Source: Caulobacteraceae bacterium
Lineage (GTDB): Bacteria > Pseudomonadota > Alphaproteobacteria > Caulobacterales > Caulobacteraceae
Reading direction: 5' to 3'
NCBI GenBank assembly: GCA_027487945.1
Contig: JAIYCQ010000048.1
Coordinates: 62,001 to 126,000 of the forward strand
Length of the DNA: 64,000 nt
Of the stretch, positions 24,641-33,593 are shown one piece after another. A program made the position numbers and the translations under genes. Below the pieces are notes generated by a model, which ran no database searches, was not told where the DNA came from, and saw only the letters and a program-made list of their open reading frames with translations. Within the stretch, counting starts at the first letter, position 1. Every line of letters begins with the position of its first letter.

Positions 24641-25408
24641 ATGAGACCTGCACCGGCGATCATCGCCATGGCGGCGCTGCTGGCGACGGGGACGGACGCC
24701 AACGCCCTGCAACTGCTTCCTCCCCCGCCCGTCACCGCGCCCGCGTCGGCGGACGCCGACGCCGACGGCGCCAACGAGGCGGCCGCCGTCGAGGCCAAGG
24801 CCAACCTCGCGAAGATGAAGACTTCGGCCCGCTGGATCAGCGGCGGCGAGGTCGTACTGCCCGAGGCCGAGCGCCTCGCGGGTCATCATGGCAAGGTCGT
24901 GGTCACCGGCGTGCTCGGCGTCGACGGCAAGCTGCGCTACGCCATGCTGAAGACGAGCAGCGGCTCGCCCGTGCTGGACCGGATCGCGGTGGCCGCCGCC
25001 CTCTCGGCCGTGTTCGAGCCGGCCAGGGACGCGGAGGGCAGGCCGCTGGCGGTGCCGATCTCCATTCCGCAGGAGTTCTACGCCTACAAGTCGTCGGAAG
25101 CCGGCGGCGGCCTGGTTCGCTACTCCTGCCGGCAGTTCGCGGCCGACATGGACTGGTGGCGCGCGACCTTCCCCGAGCGCAAGTGGGGCGACCATGAGCT
25201 CTACACGATGATGGTCGGGATCGCGGTGCTGGCGAAGGGCAACCTGACCGCCGGCGGCGTGTCCGGGCTGAAGGCCACCCTGGCGGACGTCGAAACCCGC
25301 TGGATCAAGGCGATCGAGACCTGCCGCGCGAAACCGGAGAAGCGGTTCGCCGACGTCATGCAGCCCGAGGGCAGAGCCATCGACGCCCTCTCGAGAACGT
25401 CACGCTAA
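24641..25408 (+). CDS. Secreted protein with TonB C-terminal-like domain
   Basis: A 255-residue exported protein. The signal peptide spans roughly residues 1-23. A Pro/Ala-rich stretch is followed by a domain of about 75 residues (GKVVVTGVLGVDGKLRYAMLKTSSG, then LDRIAVAAALSAVFEPA) that matches the TonB C-terminal fold. The last ~90 residues (from SCRQFAADMDWW) are of unknown type. Because it has a cleavable signal and no membrane anchor, it is probably not a true energy transducer. The ATG at 24641 follows AAGGGG; a TTG 15 bases upstream is less likely. Confidence 0.75.
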   Translation: MRPAPAIIAMAALLATGTDANALQLLPPPPVTAPASADADADGANEAAAVEAKANLAKMKTSARWISGGEVVLPEAERLAGHHGKVVVTGVLGVDGKLRYAMLKTSSGSPVLDRIAVAAALSAVFEPARDAEGRPLAVPISIPQEFYAYKSSEAGGGLVRYSCRQFAADMDWWRATFPERKWGDHELYTMMVGIAVLAKGNLTAGGVSGLKATLADVETRWIKAIETCRAKPEKRFADVMQPEGRAIDALSRTSR

Positions 25409-25476
25409 ACCACAGGGTATGGCCCTCGTACGCCGTCGTGCTTGACCCTGACGGGCCTGCCCCTTAGCCGGGCCTC

Positions 25477-26526
25477 ATGACCGCCACCCTTCTGACCATC
25501 GACCTCGACGCCCTGGCGCGGAACTTCCGCTTCCTGCGCGACACGGCGGGCGTGGAGGCGGCGCCGGCGGTGAAGGCTGACGGCTACGGGCTTGGCGCCC
25601 TGGCCGTGTCCCGCCGGCTGCTGGCCGAGGGGGCGCGAACCTTCTACGTCGCCCGGCTGGCCGAGGGCGAGGCGCTGCGCGCGGCGCTGGGCGCCGGGCC
25701 GGTGATCCAGGTTCTGGACGGCGCGACAGCCGGCTCGGTCGCTCGCCTGCTTGAGGCCGACCTGACGCCGGTGATCAACAGCCTCGAGCAGGCCGCCCGC
25801 TGGCGCGCCGAAGGCCGCGACCGGCCGCTCACCCTGCACGTCGACACCGGCATGAACCGGCTGGGCGTCACCCTCGCCGAGGCGCGCGGCCTGGCGGGCC
25901 GGGAGCCGGTGGAGCGGGTGATCAGCCACCTCGCCTGCGGCGCGCAGCCGGAGCACCCGATGAACGGCCGGCAGCTGGCCGTGTTCCGGGAGGCGCGTGA
26001 GCTGTTCCCGGCGGCGCGGGCAGGCCTGGCGTCGTCGGGCGGCATCTTCCTGGGACCGGATTACGCGTTCGACCAGGTCCGGCCCGGCGTCAGCCTGTTC
26101 GGCGGCGGGCCACGTGACGTCGCCGATGAGCGCATCGCGCCTGTAGCGACGCTGGAAGCGCCGATCCTGCAGGTTCGCGACGTGCCGGCCGGCGACACTG
26201 TCGGCTACGGCGGCGCCTTCCAGGCCACGGCCCCGACCCGGGTGGCGATCCTCGCAGCGGGGTACGCCGACGGCATCCTGCGCGGCAGCCATCCCGCCGG
26301 CGCAGTCTGGTTCGAGGGAGCCATCCGGCCGATGCTCGGGCGGGTCTCGATGGACCTGATCGCGGTGGACGTGACCGGTTGTATCGCCGCCCGGCCCGGC
26401 GCCATGGTCGAGATCATCGGCCCTAACCGGCTGGTCGACGAGGCCGCGGCGGCGGCGGGCACCACGGCCTACGAACTGCTGACCCGCCTGTCGTCCCGGG
26501 CCGAGCGGCGCTACCGCGGGGACTGA
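25477..26526 (+). CDS. alr: Alanine racemase
   Basis: A 349-residue PLP-dependent racemase that makes D-alanine for peptidoglycan. The PLP lysine is K33 in [31 protein letters not shown], and the catalytic Tyr in DTVGYGGAF follow, as does [13 protein letters not shown] near the C-terminus. No signal peptide is visible, so it is cytoplasmic. The position just after dnaB (with one small gene between) is a common arrangement. It converges with the Yip1-like gene, with only 4 bases between stops. Confidence 0.96.
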   Translation: MTATLLTIDLDALARNFRFLRDTAGVEAAPAVKADGYGLGALAVSRRLLAEGARTFYVARLAEGEALRAALGAGPVIQVLDGATAGSVARLLEADLTPVINSLEQAARWRAEGRDRPLTLHVDTGMNRLGVTLAEARGLAGREPVERVISHLACGAQPEHPMNGRQLAVFREARELFPAARAGLASSGGIFLGPDYAFDQVRPGVSLFGGGPRDVADERIAPVATLEAPILQVRDVPAGDTVGYGGAFQATAPTRVAILAAGYADGILRGSHPAGAVWFEGAIRPMLGRVSMDLIAVDVTGCIAARPGAMVEIIGPNRLVDEAAAAAGTTAYELLTRLSSRAERRYRGD

Positions 26527-26530
26527 GCGG

Positions 26531-27121
26531 TCAGACCAGCGCCTCAAGGACGGCGTTGGTCACCGCGACGACCCCGACCGTCGCCAGGATCGTGACCGCC
26601 GTATAGGGCGCAGCCTTGTCGGGCGCAGGCTTCATCAGCTGCCCGAGGCCCAGATGGATCAGCCAGACCGAATAGATCCCGCCGGCGACCACGCCGAGCG
26701 GGCCCACGACCGGAACCAGCAGGCACAGCCCGCTGACCCAGAGGGCGGTCATCCCGTAGGCGCCGACCTTGAACGCCGGCAGCAGGCCGGGCCTTGCCCC
26801 GAAGCTGGCGGCCAGGCGGTCGGCGATCCAGGCCAGACCATAGACGCCTGCGAGAGCGAGCAGATAGCTGATCACCAGATCCAGCAGCGCTCCGGCGACC
26901 CTCAGAGGTGCGCCGAACCCGACGAGCGGGCTGAGCAGCGCCGACCACAGGAACAGAACCACGGGGGTTATCGCCGCCAGCGGAACGACATGGCGCCGGT
27001 AGAGCCCCCGAAGGGTGGCCGGCTCACCTTCGATCGCCGCCCAGGTCAGCCTCGGCTGCAGAAGGATCGCACGGACCCGCTCGACCAGACCGGACACTGG
27101 GGAGTCGCCCTCGATGGTCAC
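26531..27121 (-). CDS. Yip1 family membrane protein
   Basis: A 196-residue protein with about five hydrophobic segments starting at about residue 47. The N-terminal part LVERVRAILLQPRLTWAAIEGEPATLRGLYRRHVVPLAAI is the typical Yip1-domain entry in alphaproteobacteria. The later Pro/Gly-rich helices (LLVPVVGPLGVVAGGIY) also fit. Function in bacteria is unknown. The start is GTG at 27121, with GGGGAGG six bases upstream. It is divergent from radA and converges with alr. Confidence 0.82.
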   Translation of the reverse strand: MTIEGDSPVSGLVERVRAILLQPRLTWAAIEGEPATLRGLYRRHVVPLAAITPVVLFLWSALLSPLVGFGAPLRVAGALLDLVISYLLALAGVYGLAWIADRLAASFGARPGLLPAFKVGAYGMTALWVSGLCLLVPVVGPLGVVAGGIYSVWLIHLGLGQLMKPAPDKAAPYTAVTILATVGVVAVTNAVLEALV

Positions 27122-27281
27122 CTGTCGCCTCCCCGGCCGGAATGAAGAACATCCGGACGCCAGCCTAGCGGAGTCGCCGCCCCTGGCGAGACACGGTTCC
27201 GCGAACGGCGCCGCGAGGATTGCCCGGGCGGCGTTCCCGGTTTGTCGCTATGGTCGGGCTGACCTCGAATCAGGAGCGCGC

Positions 27282-28643
27282 ATGGCCCGCGACGGCGCTG
27301 TCTATGTCTGCCAGTCCTGCGGCGCGGCGCAGTCGAAGTGGGCCGGCCAGTGTCCGGCCTGCAACGCCTGGAACAGCCTGGTCGAGGAGGTCACGTCCCG
27401 CCCACCCGGCGCCCTGGCGCCCACGAAGGCCAGCAAGACCCGCGGCCTGTCCTTCGAGGGCCTCGAGAGCGAAAACCCCGAACCGCCGCGCATCGTCACC
27501 GGCGTCGACGAGTTCGACCGCGTCTGCGGCGGCGGGGTGGTGCCGGGCAGCGCCATCCTGCTGGGCGGCGACCCGGGGGTGGGCAAGTCGACCCTGCTGT
27601 TGCAGGTCGTCGCCAACGCCGCCCTGCGCGGGGCGCGCTGCGCCTACATCTCCGGCGAGGAGGCCGTCGAACAGATCCGTGGCCGCGCCGGCCGCATGGG
27701 TCTTGCCCAGGCTCCTGTGAAGCTGGCCGCCGAGACCGCCCTGCGCGACATCCTCGATGGCCTGAAGCGCGAACCGTTCGACCTTGTGGTCATAGACTCG
27801 ATCCAGACCATGTGGAGCGACGCCCACGAGGCGGGACCGGGCTCGGTCACCCAGGTGCGCAGCTGCGCGGCCGAGCTGGTCAGGCTGGCCAAGAAGCGCG
27901 GCATCGCCATGATCCTCGTCGGCCACGTCACCAAGGACGGCCAGATCGCCGGCCCCCGCGTGGTCGAGCATATGGTCGACGCCGTCCTCGCCTTCGAGGG
28001 CGAGCGCGGCTACCCGTTCCGCATCCTGCGGGGCACCAAGAACCGCTTCGGCGCCACTGACGAGATCGGGGTCTTCGAGATGGGCGATATCGGCCTGAGC
28101 GAGGTGCGCAACCCCTCGGCCCTTTTCCTCAACGAGGGCGGCGAGCGAGCGGCGGGCGCGGCGGTGTTCGCAGGCATCGAGGGCAGCCGTCCGGTTCTGG
28201 TCGAGTTCCAGGCCCTGGTCGCCCCGAGCGCCTACGGCACGCCCCGTCGGGCCGTCGTGGGCTGGGACAACGGCCGGCTGGCCATGGTGCTGGCGGTGCT
28301 GGAGTCGCGCTGCGGGCTGGGCCTCGGCAACCGCGATGTCTACCTCAACGTCGCCGGGGGCCTGCGGATCAGTGAGCCGGCGGCGGACCTCGCTGCGGCG
28401 GCGGCTCTGGCCTCCTCAGCGCTGGATGAAGCGCTGCCCCAGGACAGCGTCGTGTTCGGCGAGGTCAGCCTGTCGGGCGAGGTGCGTCCCGTGGGCCGGA
28501 TGGAGTCCCGCCTCAAGGAAGCCGCGAAACTGGGGTTCAAACGCGCTCTTGGCCCGGTCGGAGCCGGCGACGCGCTGGCGGTGACGGGCGTGTCGCGGCT
28601 GGCCGACGCGGTCAGGCGGATTGGAGAGCAGGAGTGGAACTAG
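27282..28643 (+). CDS. radA: DNA repair protein RadA
   Basis: A 453-residue RadA (Sms), a RecA-like ATPase helping branch migration during recombination. The N-terminal zinc finger is CQSCGAAQSKWAGQCPAC. Walker A is GGDPGVGKSTLLLQ, Walker B is LVVIDSIQTMW, and the RadA-specific KNRFG motif is in RGTKNRFGATDE. The C-terminal Lon-like domain includes SLSGEVRPVGRMESRLKEA. The ATG at 27282 follows CAGGAGCG. Repeat copies G and H lie between it and cvpA. Confidence 0.96.
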   Translation: MARDGAVYVCQSCGAAQSKWAGQCPACNAWNSLVEEVTSRPPGALAPTKASKTRGLSFEGLESENPEPPRIVTGVDEFDRVCGGGVVPGSAILLGGDPGVGKSTLLLQVVANAALRGARCAYISGEEAVEQIRGRAGRMGLAQAPVKLAAETALRDILDGLKREPFDLVVIDSIQTMWSDAHEAGPGSVTQVRSCAAELVRLAKKRGIAMILVGHVTKDGQIAGPRVVEHMVDAVLAFEGERGYPFRILRGTKNRFGATDEIGVFEMGDIGLSEVRNPSALFLNEGGERAAGAAVFAGIEGSRPVLVEFQALVAPSAYGTPRRAVVGWDNGRLAMVLAVLESRCGLGLGNRDVYLNVAGGLRISEPAADLAAAAALASSALDEALPQDSVVFGEVSLSGEVRPVGRMESRLKEAAKLGFKRALGPVGAGDALAVTGVSRLADAVRRIGEQEWN

Positions 28644-28652
28644 ACCCTCACA

Positions 28653-28693
28653 GACATCCTGAGCAGGCCCGAAGGGTCGTGTCGAAGGACGCA
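28653..28693 (+). repeat. Dispersed palindromic repeat, copy G
   Basis: Forward copy, ACATCCTGAGCAGGCCC ... GTGTCGAAGGACGCA, followed by TTGAG, the same extension that is ATGAG at holC and ksgA. It lies 9 bases after the radA stop codon. Confidence 0.85.
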
Positions 28694-28709
28694 TTGAGGC
28701 TCTGGGTGG

Positions 28710-28743
28710 TTCGACACGCCGCTACGCGGCGGCTCACCATGAC
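28710..28743 (-). repeat. Dispersed palindromic repeat, copy H (variant)
   Basis: TTCGACACGCCGC ... GGCGGCTCACCATGACC, with a GCCGCTACGCGGC centre. It has the same architecture as the other copies, but the outer arm reads TCACCATGAC instead of TCAGGATGAC. It is the partner of copy G and ends about 15 bases before the cvpA ATG. Confidence 0.7.
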
Positions 28744-28758
28744 CTGGATTGAAGACGC

Positions 28759-29370
28759 ATGACCCAGTTTGACTTCATCGCCGGTCCGCTGCTGCTGGTG
28801 TCCGCCCTGATCGGCCTCAGCCGGGGTGCGACGAAGGAACTCATGACCGTCGTCGCCTTCCTCGTGGCCGCGATCACAGCGGTGTTTGCGCTGCGGTTTA
28901 CGGCCCCCGTCGGCCGTTCGATCGTCGAGCCGGACTGGGCCGGCGTCGGGATGGCTCTTCTGTTTGTCTTTGGTCTGACCTATATCGCGCTGCGATTGCT
29001 CGGCGCGGGTCTCCAGCGGCGGGTGCACGACACCCAGGCCATGGGGATTTTGGACCGCGGCGTCGGCGCCGGGTTCGGGTTCATCCGGGCCATGGTGCTG
29101 CTCGGGGCGTTCGGCCTTCTGTTCCAGATGGCCAGCACGACCGAGAGCGCGCCGAAATGGGTGACGGGCGCCGTCACCTATCCGCTGGTGGACGCTTCGA
29201 GCCGTATCCTGAAGGCCTTCGCGCCGGAAGGCTTCGATGTGGTCCGCGCTGTCGCCCCCACCCTCGAGCGGGCGGTGGAGGCGGGAGTCGCCGCGCCGAA
29301 GGGCGACGAAACGGGTTACGGCGACGGCGAGCGCAACGCCATGGACGACCTTGTGGAGAAGACGCGATGA
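28759..29370 (+). CDS. cvpA: CvpA family membrane protein
   Basis: A 203-residue inner-membrane protein with four hydrophobic helices in the first ~125 residues. The N-terminus FDFIAGPLLLVSALIGLSRGATKELMTVVAFLVAA and RGVGAGFGFIRAMVLLG are CvpA signatures; the C-terminal tail is polar. CvpA is known for its link to colicin V production and to envelope stress, with unclear mechanism. It lies directly upstream of purF with a 4-base ATGA overlap, the classic cvpA-purF arrangement. Confidence 0.93.
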   Translation: MTQFDFIAGPLLLVSALIGLSRGATKELMTVVAFLVAAITAVFALRFTAPVGRSIVEPDWAGVGMALLFVFGLTYIALRLLGAGLQRRVHDTQAMGILDRGVGAGFGFIRAMVLLGAFGLLFQMASTTESAPKWVTGAVTYPLVDASSRILKAFAPEGFDVVRAVAPTLERAVEAGVAAPKGDETGYGDGERNAMDDLVEKTR

Positions 29371-30866
29371 GCCGCCTGGGCCGGACGACCGACACCTACT
29401 CCCATCTGGTCCGGCGCGATCCCGACGACGATACGCTGCGACTTGAATGCGGGGTCTTCGGCGTGTTCGGCGTCCGCGACGCCGCCGCCGTCGCCGCCCT
29501 CGGCCTTCACGCGCTGCAGCACCGCGGCCAGGAAGCCTGCGGTATCGCCGCCTTCGACGGCAAAAGCTTCCACACCGAACGACACCTGGGCCATGTGGGC
29601 GACGCCTTCGGCGGTGACGACCTGATCGCGCGCCTGCCCGGCAGCCACGCCATCGGTCACACCCGCTACGCCACGGCCGGCGGCAGCGGCATCCGCAACG
29701 TCCAGCCGATGTTCGCCGATCTCGAGGCCGGCGGCGTCGCCCTGGCCCACAACGGCAACCTGACCAACTTCCTGGCCCTGCGCGAGCGCCTGGTCAGCGA
29801 AGGCGCCATCTTCCAGTCGACCAGCGACAGCGAGGTGATCCTTCACCTGATCGCCCGTTCGCGGAAGGCGCGTGTCGTCGACCGCTTTATCGACGCCATC
29901 GGCCAGATCGAGGGCGGCTACGCCCTGGTCGCCCTGACCAACAAGAAGATGATCGGCGTCCGCGATCCGCTGGGCATCCGCCCGCTTGTGTTGGGCGACC
30001 TGAACGGCAATCCGGTCCTGGCCTCCGAGACCTGCGCGCTCGACATGATCGGCGCCCGCTTCGTGCGCGACATCGAGAACGGCGAGATGGTCGTGATCGA
30101 CGAGGCCGGCGTCACCAGCCTGAAGCCCTTCCCGCCCCAGCGGGCCCGCCCCTGCGTGTTCGAATACGTCTACTTCGCCCGCCCCGACAGCGTCGTGAAT
30201 GGCCGCTCGGTCTACGACGTGCGCAAGCGCATGGGCATGCGGCTGGCGGAGGAGACGCCCGCCGAGGCCGACGTCGTTGTGCCGGTGCCCGACAGCGGCG
30301 TGCCGGCCGCCCTCGGCTACGCCCAGGCCAGCGGCGTGCCCTATGAGCTGGGCATCATCCGCAGCCATTTCATCGGCCGTACCTTCATCCAGCCGACCCA
30401 GGGCGTGCGCGAACTGGGCGTACGCATGAAGCACAGCCCCAACCGCGCCGTGCTGGCCGGCAAGCGGGTGGTGCTGATCGACGATTCGGTCGTGCGCGGC
30501 ACTACCAGCCGCAAGATCGTCCGCATGGTCCGCGAGGCCGGCGCCACGGAAGTCCACCTGCGCTCGGCCAGCCCGCCGATCATGTGGCCGGACTTCTACG
30601 GCATCGACATGCCCGACCGTGACAAGCTGCTGGCCGCCCGCAAGTCGCTGGCCGAGATGACCCGCTTCCTCGAGGTCGACAGCCTCGGCTTCCTGTCGGT
30701 CGAGGGCCTCTACTGGGCGCTGGAGGCGGGTCCCCGCGACCCGGCCGCGCCGCAGTTCACCGACCACTACTTCACCGGCGACTACCCCACCCGCCTGCTC
30801 GACCGCGAGATCGCCGAGGGTCAGACCGACGGCGGCAAGCAGCTGTCGTTCCTGGTGAGCGCGTGA
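29367..30866 (+). CDS. purF: Amidophosphoribosyltransferase
   Basis: A 499-residue enzyme for the first committed step of purine synthesis, PRPP plus glutamine to 5-phosphoribosylamine. The glutaminase Cys is C28 in LRLECGVFGVFG, meaning that a 27-residue propeptide is removed. ALQHRGQEACGIAAF, the PRPP-binding VVLIDDSVVRGTTSRKIVRM, and SASPPIMWPDFYGIDMP are conserved. The four Cys seen in iron-sulfur PurF enzymes were not clearly found. The ATG at 29367 overlaps the cvpA stop, and the TGA overlaps the transporter's GTG, so the three are coupled. Confidence 0.96.
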   Translation: MSRLGRTTDTYSHLVRRDPDDDTLRLECGVFGVFGVRDAAAVAALGLHALQHRGQEACGIAAFDGKSFHTERHLGHVGDAFGGDDLIARLPGSHAIGHTRYATAGGSGIRNVQPMFADLEAGGVALAHNGNLTNFLALRERLVSEGAIFQSTSDSEVILHLIARSRKARVVDRFIDAIGQIEGGYALVALTNKKMIGVRDPLGIRPLVLGDLNGNPVLASETCALDMIGARFVRDIENGEMVVIDEAGVTSLKPFPPQRARPCVFEYVYFARPDSVVNGRSVYDVRKRMGMRLAEETPAEADVVVPVPDSGVPAALGYAQASGVPYELGIIRSHFIGRTFIQPTQGVRELGVRMKHSPNRAVLAGKRVVLIDDSVVRGTTSRKIVRMVREAGATEVHLRSASPPIMWPDFYGIDMPDRDKLLAARKSLAEMTRFLEVDSLGFLSVEGLYWALEAGPRDPAAPQFTDHYFTGDYPTRLLDREIAEGQTDGGKQLSFLVSA

Positions 30867-31849
30867 GTCAGCCGTCGGCGAAAGCCGGCTGGCTGAAAAG
30901 CCTCAAGCCCGACCCCTACATCATCGCCATCCTGCTTATGGTGGTGCTGGCCAGCCTGTTGCCGGTCAGCGGCCAGGGCGCGGTCTGGTTCGGCTGGCTG
31001 ACCAAGGCGGCCATCGCCCTGCTGTTCTTCCTGCACGGCGCAAGGTTGCCGCGTGAGCAGGTGGTGGCCGGCCTCGTCCACTGGCGACTGCATCTCGCCG
31101 TACTGGCCTTCACCTTCCTGCTGTTCCCGCTCCTCGGCCTGGGCCTGATCCAGCTGCCCGAATGGCTGTTGCCGGCCCCGCTGGCGGCGGGGGTCCTGTA
31201 CCTTTGCCTGCTGCCCTCGACGGTCCAGTCCTCGATCGCCTTCACCTCCCAGGCGCGCGGCAACGTCGCCGCCGCCGTGGTCGCCGCCTCCGCCTCCAAC
31301 CTGATCGGGGTGATCCTGACGCCGCTGCTGGTCGGTCTGTTCCTGCACACCACGACCGGCGGTCTGTCGCTGAAGGCGGTGCAGGATGTCGCCGTGCAGA
31401 TCCTGCTCCCCTTCGTCCTCGGCCAGTTGGCCCGCCCCTGGATCGCCGCCTGGGTGGCGCGCAACGCGAAGCTGGTCAGCTACACCGACCGCGGTTCAAT
31501 CCTGCTGGTCGTGTACGGCGCCTTCAGCGCCGCCGTGGTCGGCGGGCTGTGGAAACAGGTCAGCGCGCAGGAGCTGACCGTGTTGCTGATCCTCTGCGCG
31601 GCGCTGCTCGCCCTGGTCCTGACCGCCACCCTGCTGGCCGCCCGGGCCCTCAAGTTCAACACCGCCGACGAAATCGTCGTCGTCTTCTGCGGTAGCAAGA
31701 AGGGCCTGGCCACAGGCGTTCCCATGGCCAGCATCCTGTTCCCGGCGGCCACCGTCGGCTTCATCGTCCTGCCGATCATGCTCTACCACCAGCTCCAGCT
31801 GATGGCCTGTGCGGTGATCGCCCAGCGGTACGGCGCGCGGGCTGACTGA
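30863..31849 (+). CDS. Bile acid:sodium symporter-like (SBF) family transporter
   Basis: A 328-residue membrane protein with about ten hydrophobic helices. LLPSTVQSSIAFTSQARGNVAAAVVAASASNLIGVILTPLL and VVFCGSKKGLATGVPMASILFP are the two inverted half-site motifs of the SBF-like branch (YfeH/RCH1 type). A GTG start at 30863 overlaps the purF stop by 4 bases. The substrate is unknown. Related bacterial and fungal proteins have been linked to sodium or calcium homeostasis rather than bile acids. Coupling to purF may simply reflect compact packing. Confidence 0.88.
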   Translation: MSQPSAKAGWLKSLKPDPYIIAILLMVVLASLLPVSGQGAVWFGWLTKAAIALLFFLHGARLPREQVVAGLVHWRLHLAVLAFTFLLFPLLGLGLIQLPEWLLPAPLAAGVLYLCLLPSTVQSSIAFTSQARGNVAAAVVAASASNLIGVILTPLLVGLFLHTTTGGLSLKAVQDVAVQILLPFVLGQLARPWIAAWVARNAKLVSYTDRGSILLVVYGAFSAAVVGGLWKQVSAQELTVLLILCAALLALVLTATLLAARALKFNTADEIVVVFCGSKKGLATGVPMASILFPAATVGFIVLPIMLYHQLQLMACAVIAQRYGARAD

Positions 31850-31921
31850 CGCATCCTTGCGCTGGATCAAGGCGCGCAACGGGTCGCGCTCTAGGCTTCC
31901 GGTGACGCCCAGGAGCCGATC

Positions 31922-32758
31922 ATGGAAGCCAGACCCCCGCTCAGCCGCGTGCTGTTCGCCACAGACCTGTCGCACGATGGCGACCTTGCCTTCGCCCACG
32001 CGCTGCGCATCGCGCTGTCCGGCAAGGGCGAGCTGGCCATCGTCCATGCCGGCCCGCGCGAGGCGGTCGGACAGGAGTGGGCGCAGTTCCCCCGCGTCCG
32101 GGCCAGCCTCGCCGGCTGGGGCCTGCTGCCCGCCGGGTCGCCGGCCTCGGCGGTCGAGGACAGCCTGGACCTGCGCGTCCGCAAGATCGACGTCCCCGAC
32201 CCGGACCCGCTCCACGGCGTCAAGGATGTGCTCGAGCGGCGCCCTTGCGATCTGGTGGTGCTGGCCAGCCATGCCCGGCACGGGGTCGACCGCTGGCTTC
32301 ATCCGTCGCTCGCCGAGCCGATCGCGCGCGAGGCCCACGCGCCCAGCCTGACGCTGCCGCCCTCGGCGGCCGGCTTCGTCGATCCGGCCACCGGCGCGGT
32401 GAGCCTGCGCAACCTGCTGATCGCGGTTGATCATCGACCCAGCGCGGCCCGGGCGCTGGCGACCGCCGCCGATCTGGCGACCCTGCTGGGCGCGAACGAG
32501 GCGGTGTTCCACCTCGTGCACATCGGTGACAGCTTTCCCGAAATTCCGGTCCCCCCGGCCATCGCCGACCGCATCAGGATCCGGCAGCAGGCCGGCGCCG
32601 TGGTCGACGGCATCCTCGACCATGCGGCAGCGGTCGACGCCGATCTGATCGTCATGGCCACCCGGGGCCATGACAGCCTGCTCGACTCGCTGCGTGGGAG
32701 CACCACCGAGCAGGTCCTCCGCCACGCGGGCCGCGCGGTGCTGGCTGTTCCGGCCTGA
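31922..32758 (+). CDS. Universal stress protein with two UspA domains
   Basis: A 278-residue tandem Usp. Domain 1 (about residues 5-140) starts PPLSRVLFATDLSHDGDLAF and contains DLVVLASHARHGVDRW. Domain 2 (about 155-278) starts NLLIAVDHRPSAARAL and ends with the nucleotide-binding-like pattern MATRGHDSLLDSLRGSTTEQVLRHAGRAVLAV. Only the second domain keeps a GST-type loop, so ATP binding is likely there and lost in the first. AGGAG precedes the ATG. It stands alone between a transporter and an SDR gene, and its specific role is unknown. Confidence 0.88.
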   Translation: MEARPPLSRVLFATDLSHDGDLAFAHALRIALSGKGELAIVHAGPREAVGQEWAQFPRVRASLAGWGLLPAGSPASAVEDSLDLRVRKIDVPDPDPLHGVKDVLERRPCDLVVLASHARHGVDRWLHPSLAEPIAREAHAPSLTLPPSAAGFVDPATGAVSLRNLLIAVDHRPSAARALATAADLATLLGANEAVFHLVHIGDSFPEIPVPPAIADRIRIRQQAGAVVDGILDHAAAVDADLIVMATRGHDSLLDSLRGSTTEQVLRHAGRAVLAVPA

Positions 32759-32809
32759 AGACGGCCTCGATGCGGGACAAGCCGCGCAAGCCTCGCTAAA
32801 GGGAGGCGC

Positions 32810-33550
32810 ATGGATTCCAGACCCCTTCAGAACCGCATCGCCCTGGTCACCGGCGCCACACGCGGCATAGGCCAGGCCGCCGCTCTGGGCCTCGCCCGCG
32901 CCGGCGCCCACGTCATCGCGCTGGGCCGCACCCAGGGCGGGCTCGAGGCCCTTGACGACCAGATCTTCGCCGAGACCGGCGCCCACGCCACGCTGGTTCC
33001 GCTCGATCTGCGCCAGCCCGAAGGGCTCGATGTACTGGGCGCCTCGATCCATGAGCGCTGGGGCAGGCTGGACATTCTGGTCCACGCCGCCGCGGTGCTG
33101 GGCGGCATCACCCCGACCGGCCACATCGAGCCGAAGAAGTGGGACGAGACCCTGGCCGTCAACCTGACCGCCAGCTGGCGGCTGATCCGGTCGATGGAGC
33201 CGCTGCTGAAGGCGTCTGACCAGGCGCGGGCCATCTTCCTGACCACAGGCCGGGTGGTGCGTCCAAAGGCCTTCTGGGCGGCTTACGCGGCCAGCAAGGC
33301 GGGTATGGAGGCTCTGGTGCGCTGCTGGGCCGACGAGGTGGAGAACACCACCATCCAGGCGGTGCTGCTCGACCCCTCGACCATGCGCACCCGCATGCGG
33401 GCAGAGGCCTATCCCGGCGAGGACCCGCTGACCCTGCCCGAACCGTCCGAGATCGCCCCGCTGATCGTCCAGCTCGCCCAGGCGGACCTCGGCCCGAACG
33501 CTCCGACCGTCGTGTTCAACGACTGGAAGGCCGCGGGCGCTGTGCATTGA
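32810..33550 (+). CDS. SDR family oxidoreductase with Thr in place of catalytic Ser
   Basis: A 246-residue short-chain dehydrogenase. The cofactor loop TGATRGIG is at residues 14-21 and NAG is replaced by HAA (VHAAAVLGG). The catalytic YAASK has Tyr159 and Lys163. The residue 13 before Tyr, normally Ser, is Thr146 in FLTTGRVV, which can serve but is unusual. Substrate unknown. The ATG has AAAGGGAGGCGC upstream, an excellent ribosome-binding site. It converges with der across 43 bases. Confidence 0.88.
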   Translation: MDSRPLQNRIALVTGATRGIGQAAALGLARAGAHVIALGRTQGGLEALDDQIFAETGAHATLVPLDLRQPEGLDVLGASIHERWGRLDILVHAAAVLGGITPTGHIEPKKWDETLAVNLTASWRLIRSMEPLLKASDQARAIFLTTGRVVRPKAFWAAYAASKAGMEALVRCWADEVENTTIQAVLLDPSTMRTRMRAEAYPGEDPLTLPEPSEIAPLIVQLAQADLGPNAPTVVFNDWKAAGAVH

Positions 33551-33593
33551 GGGACCGCTTCCGTCGGTAGACGGTCGTGATCCCCCTGCCCGC

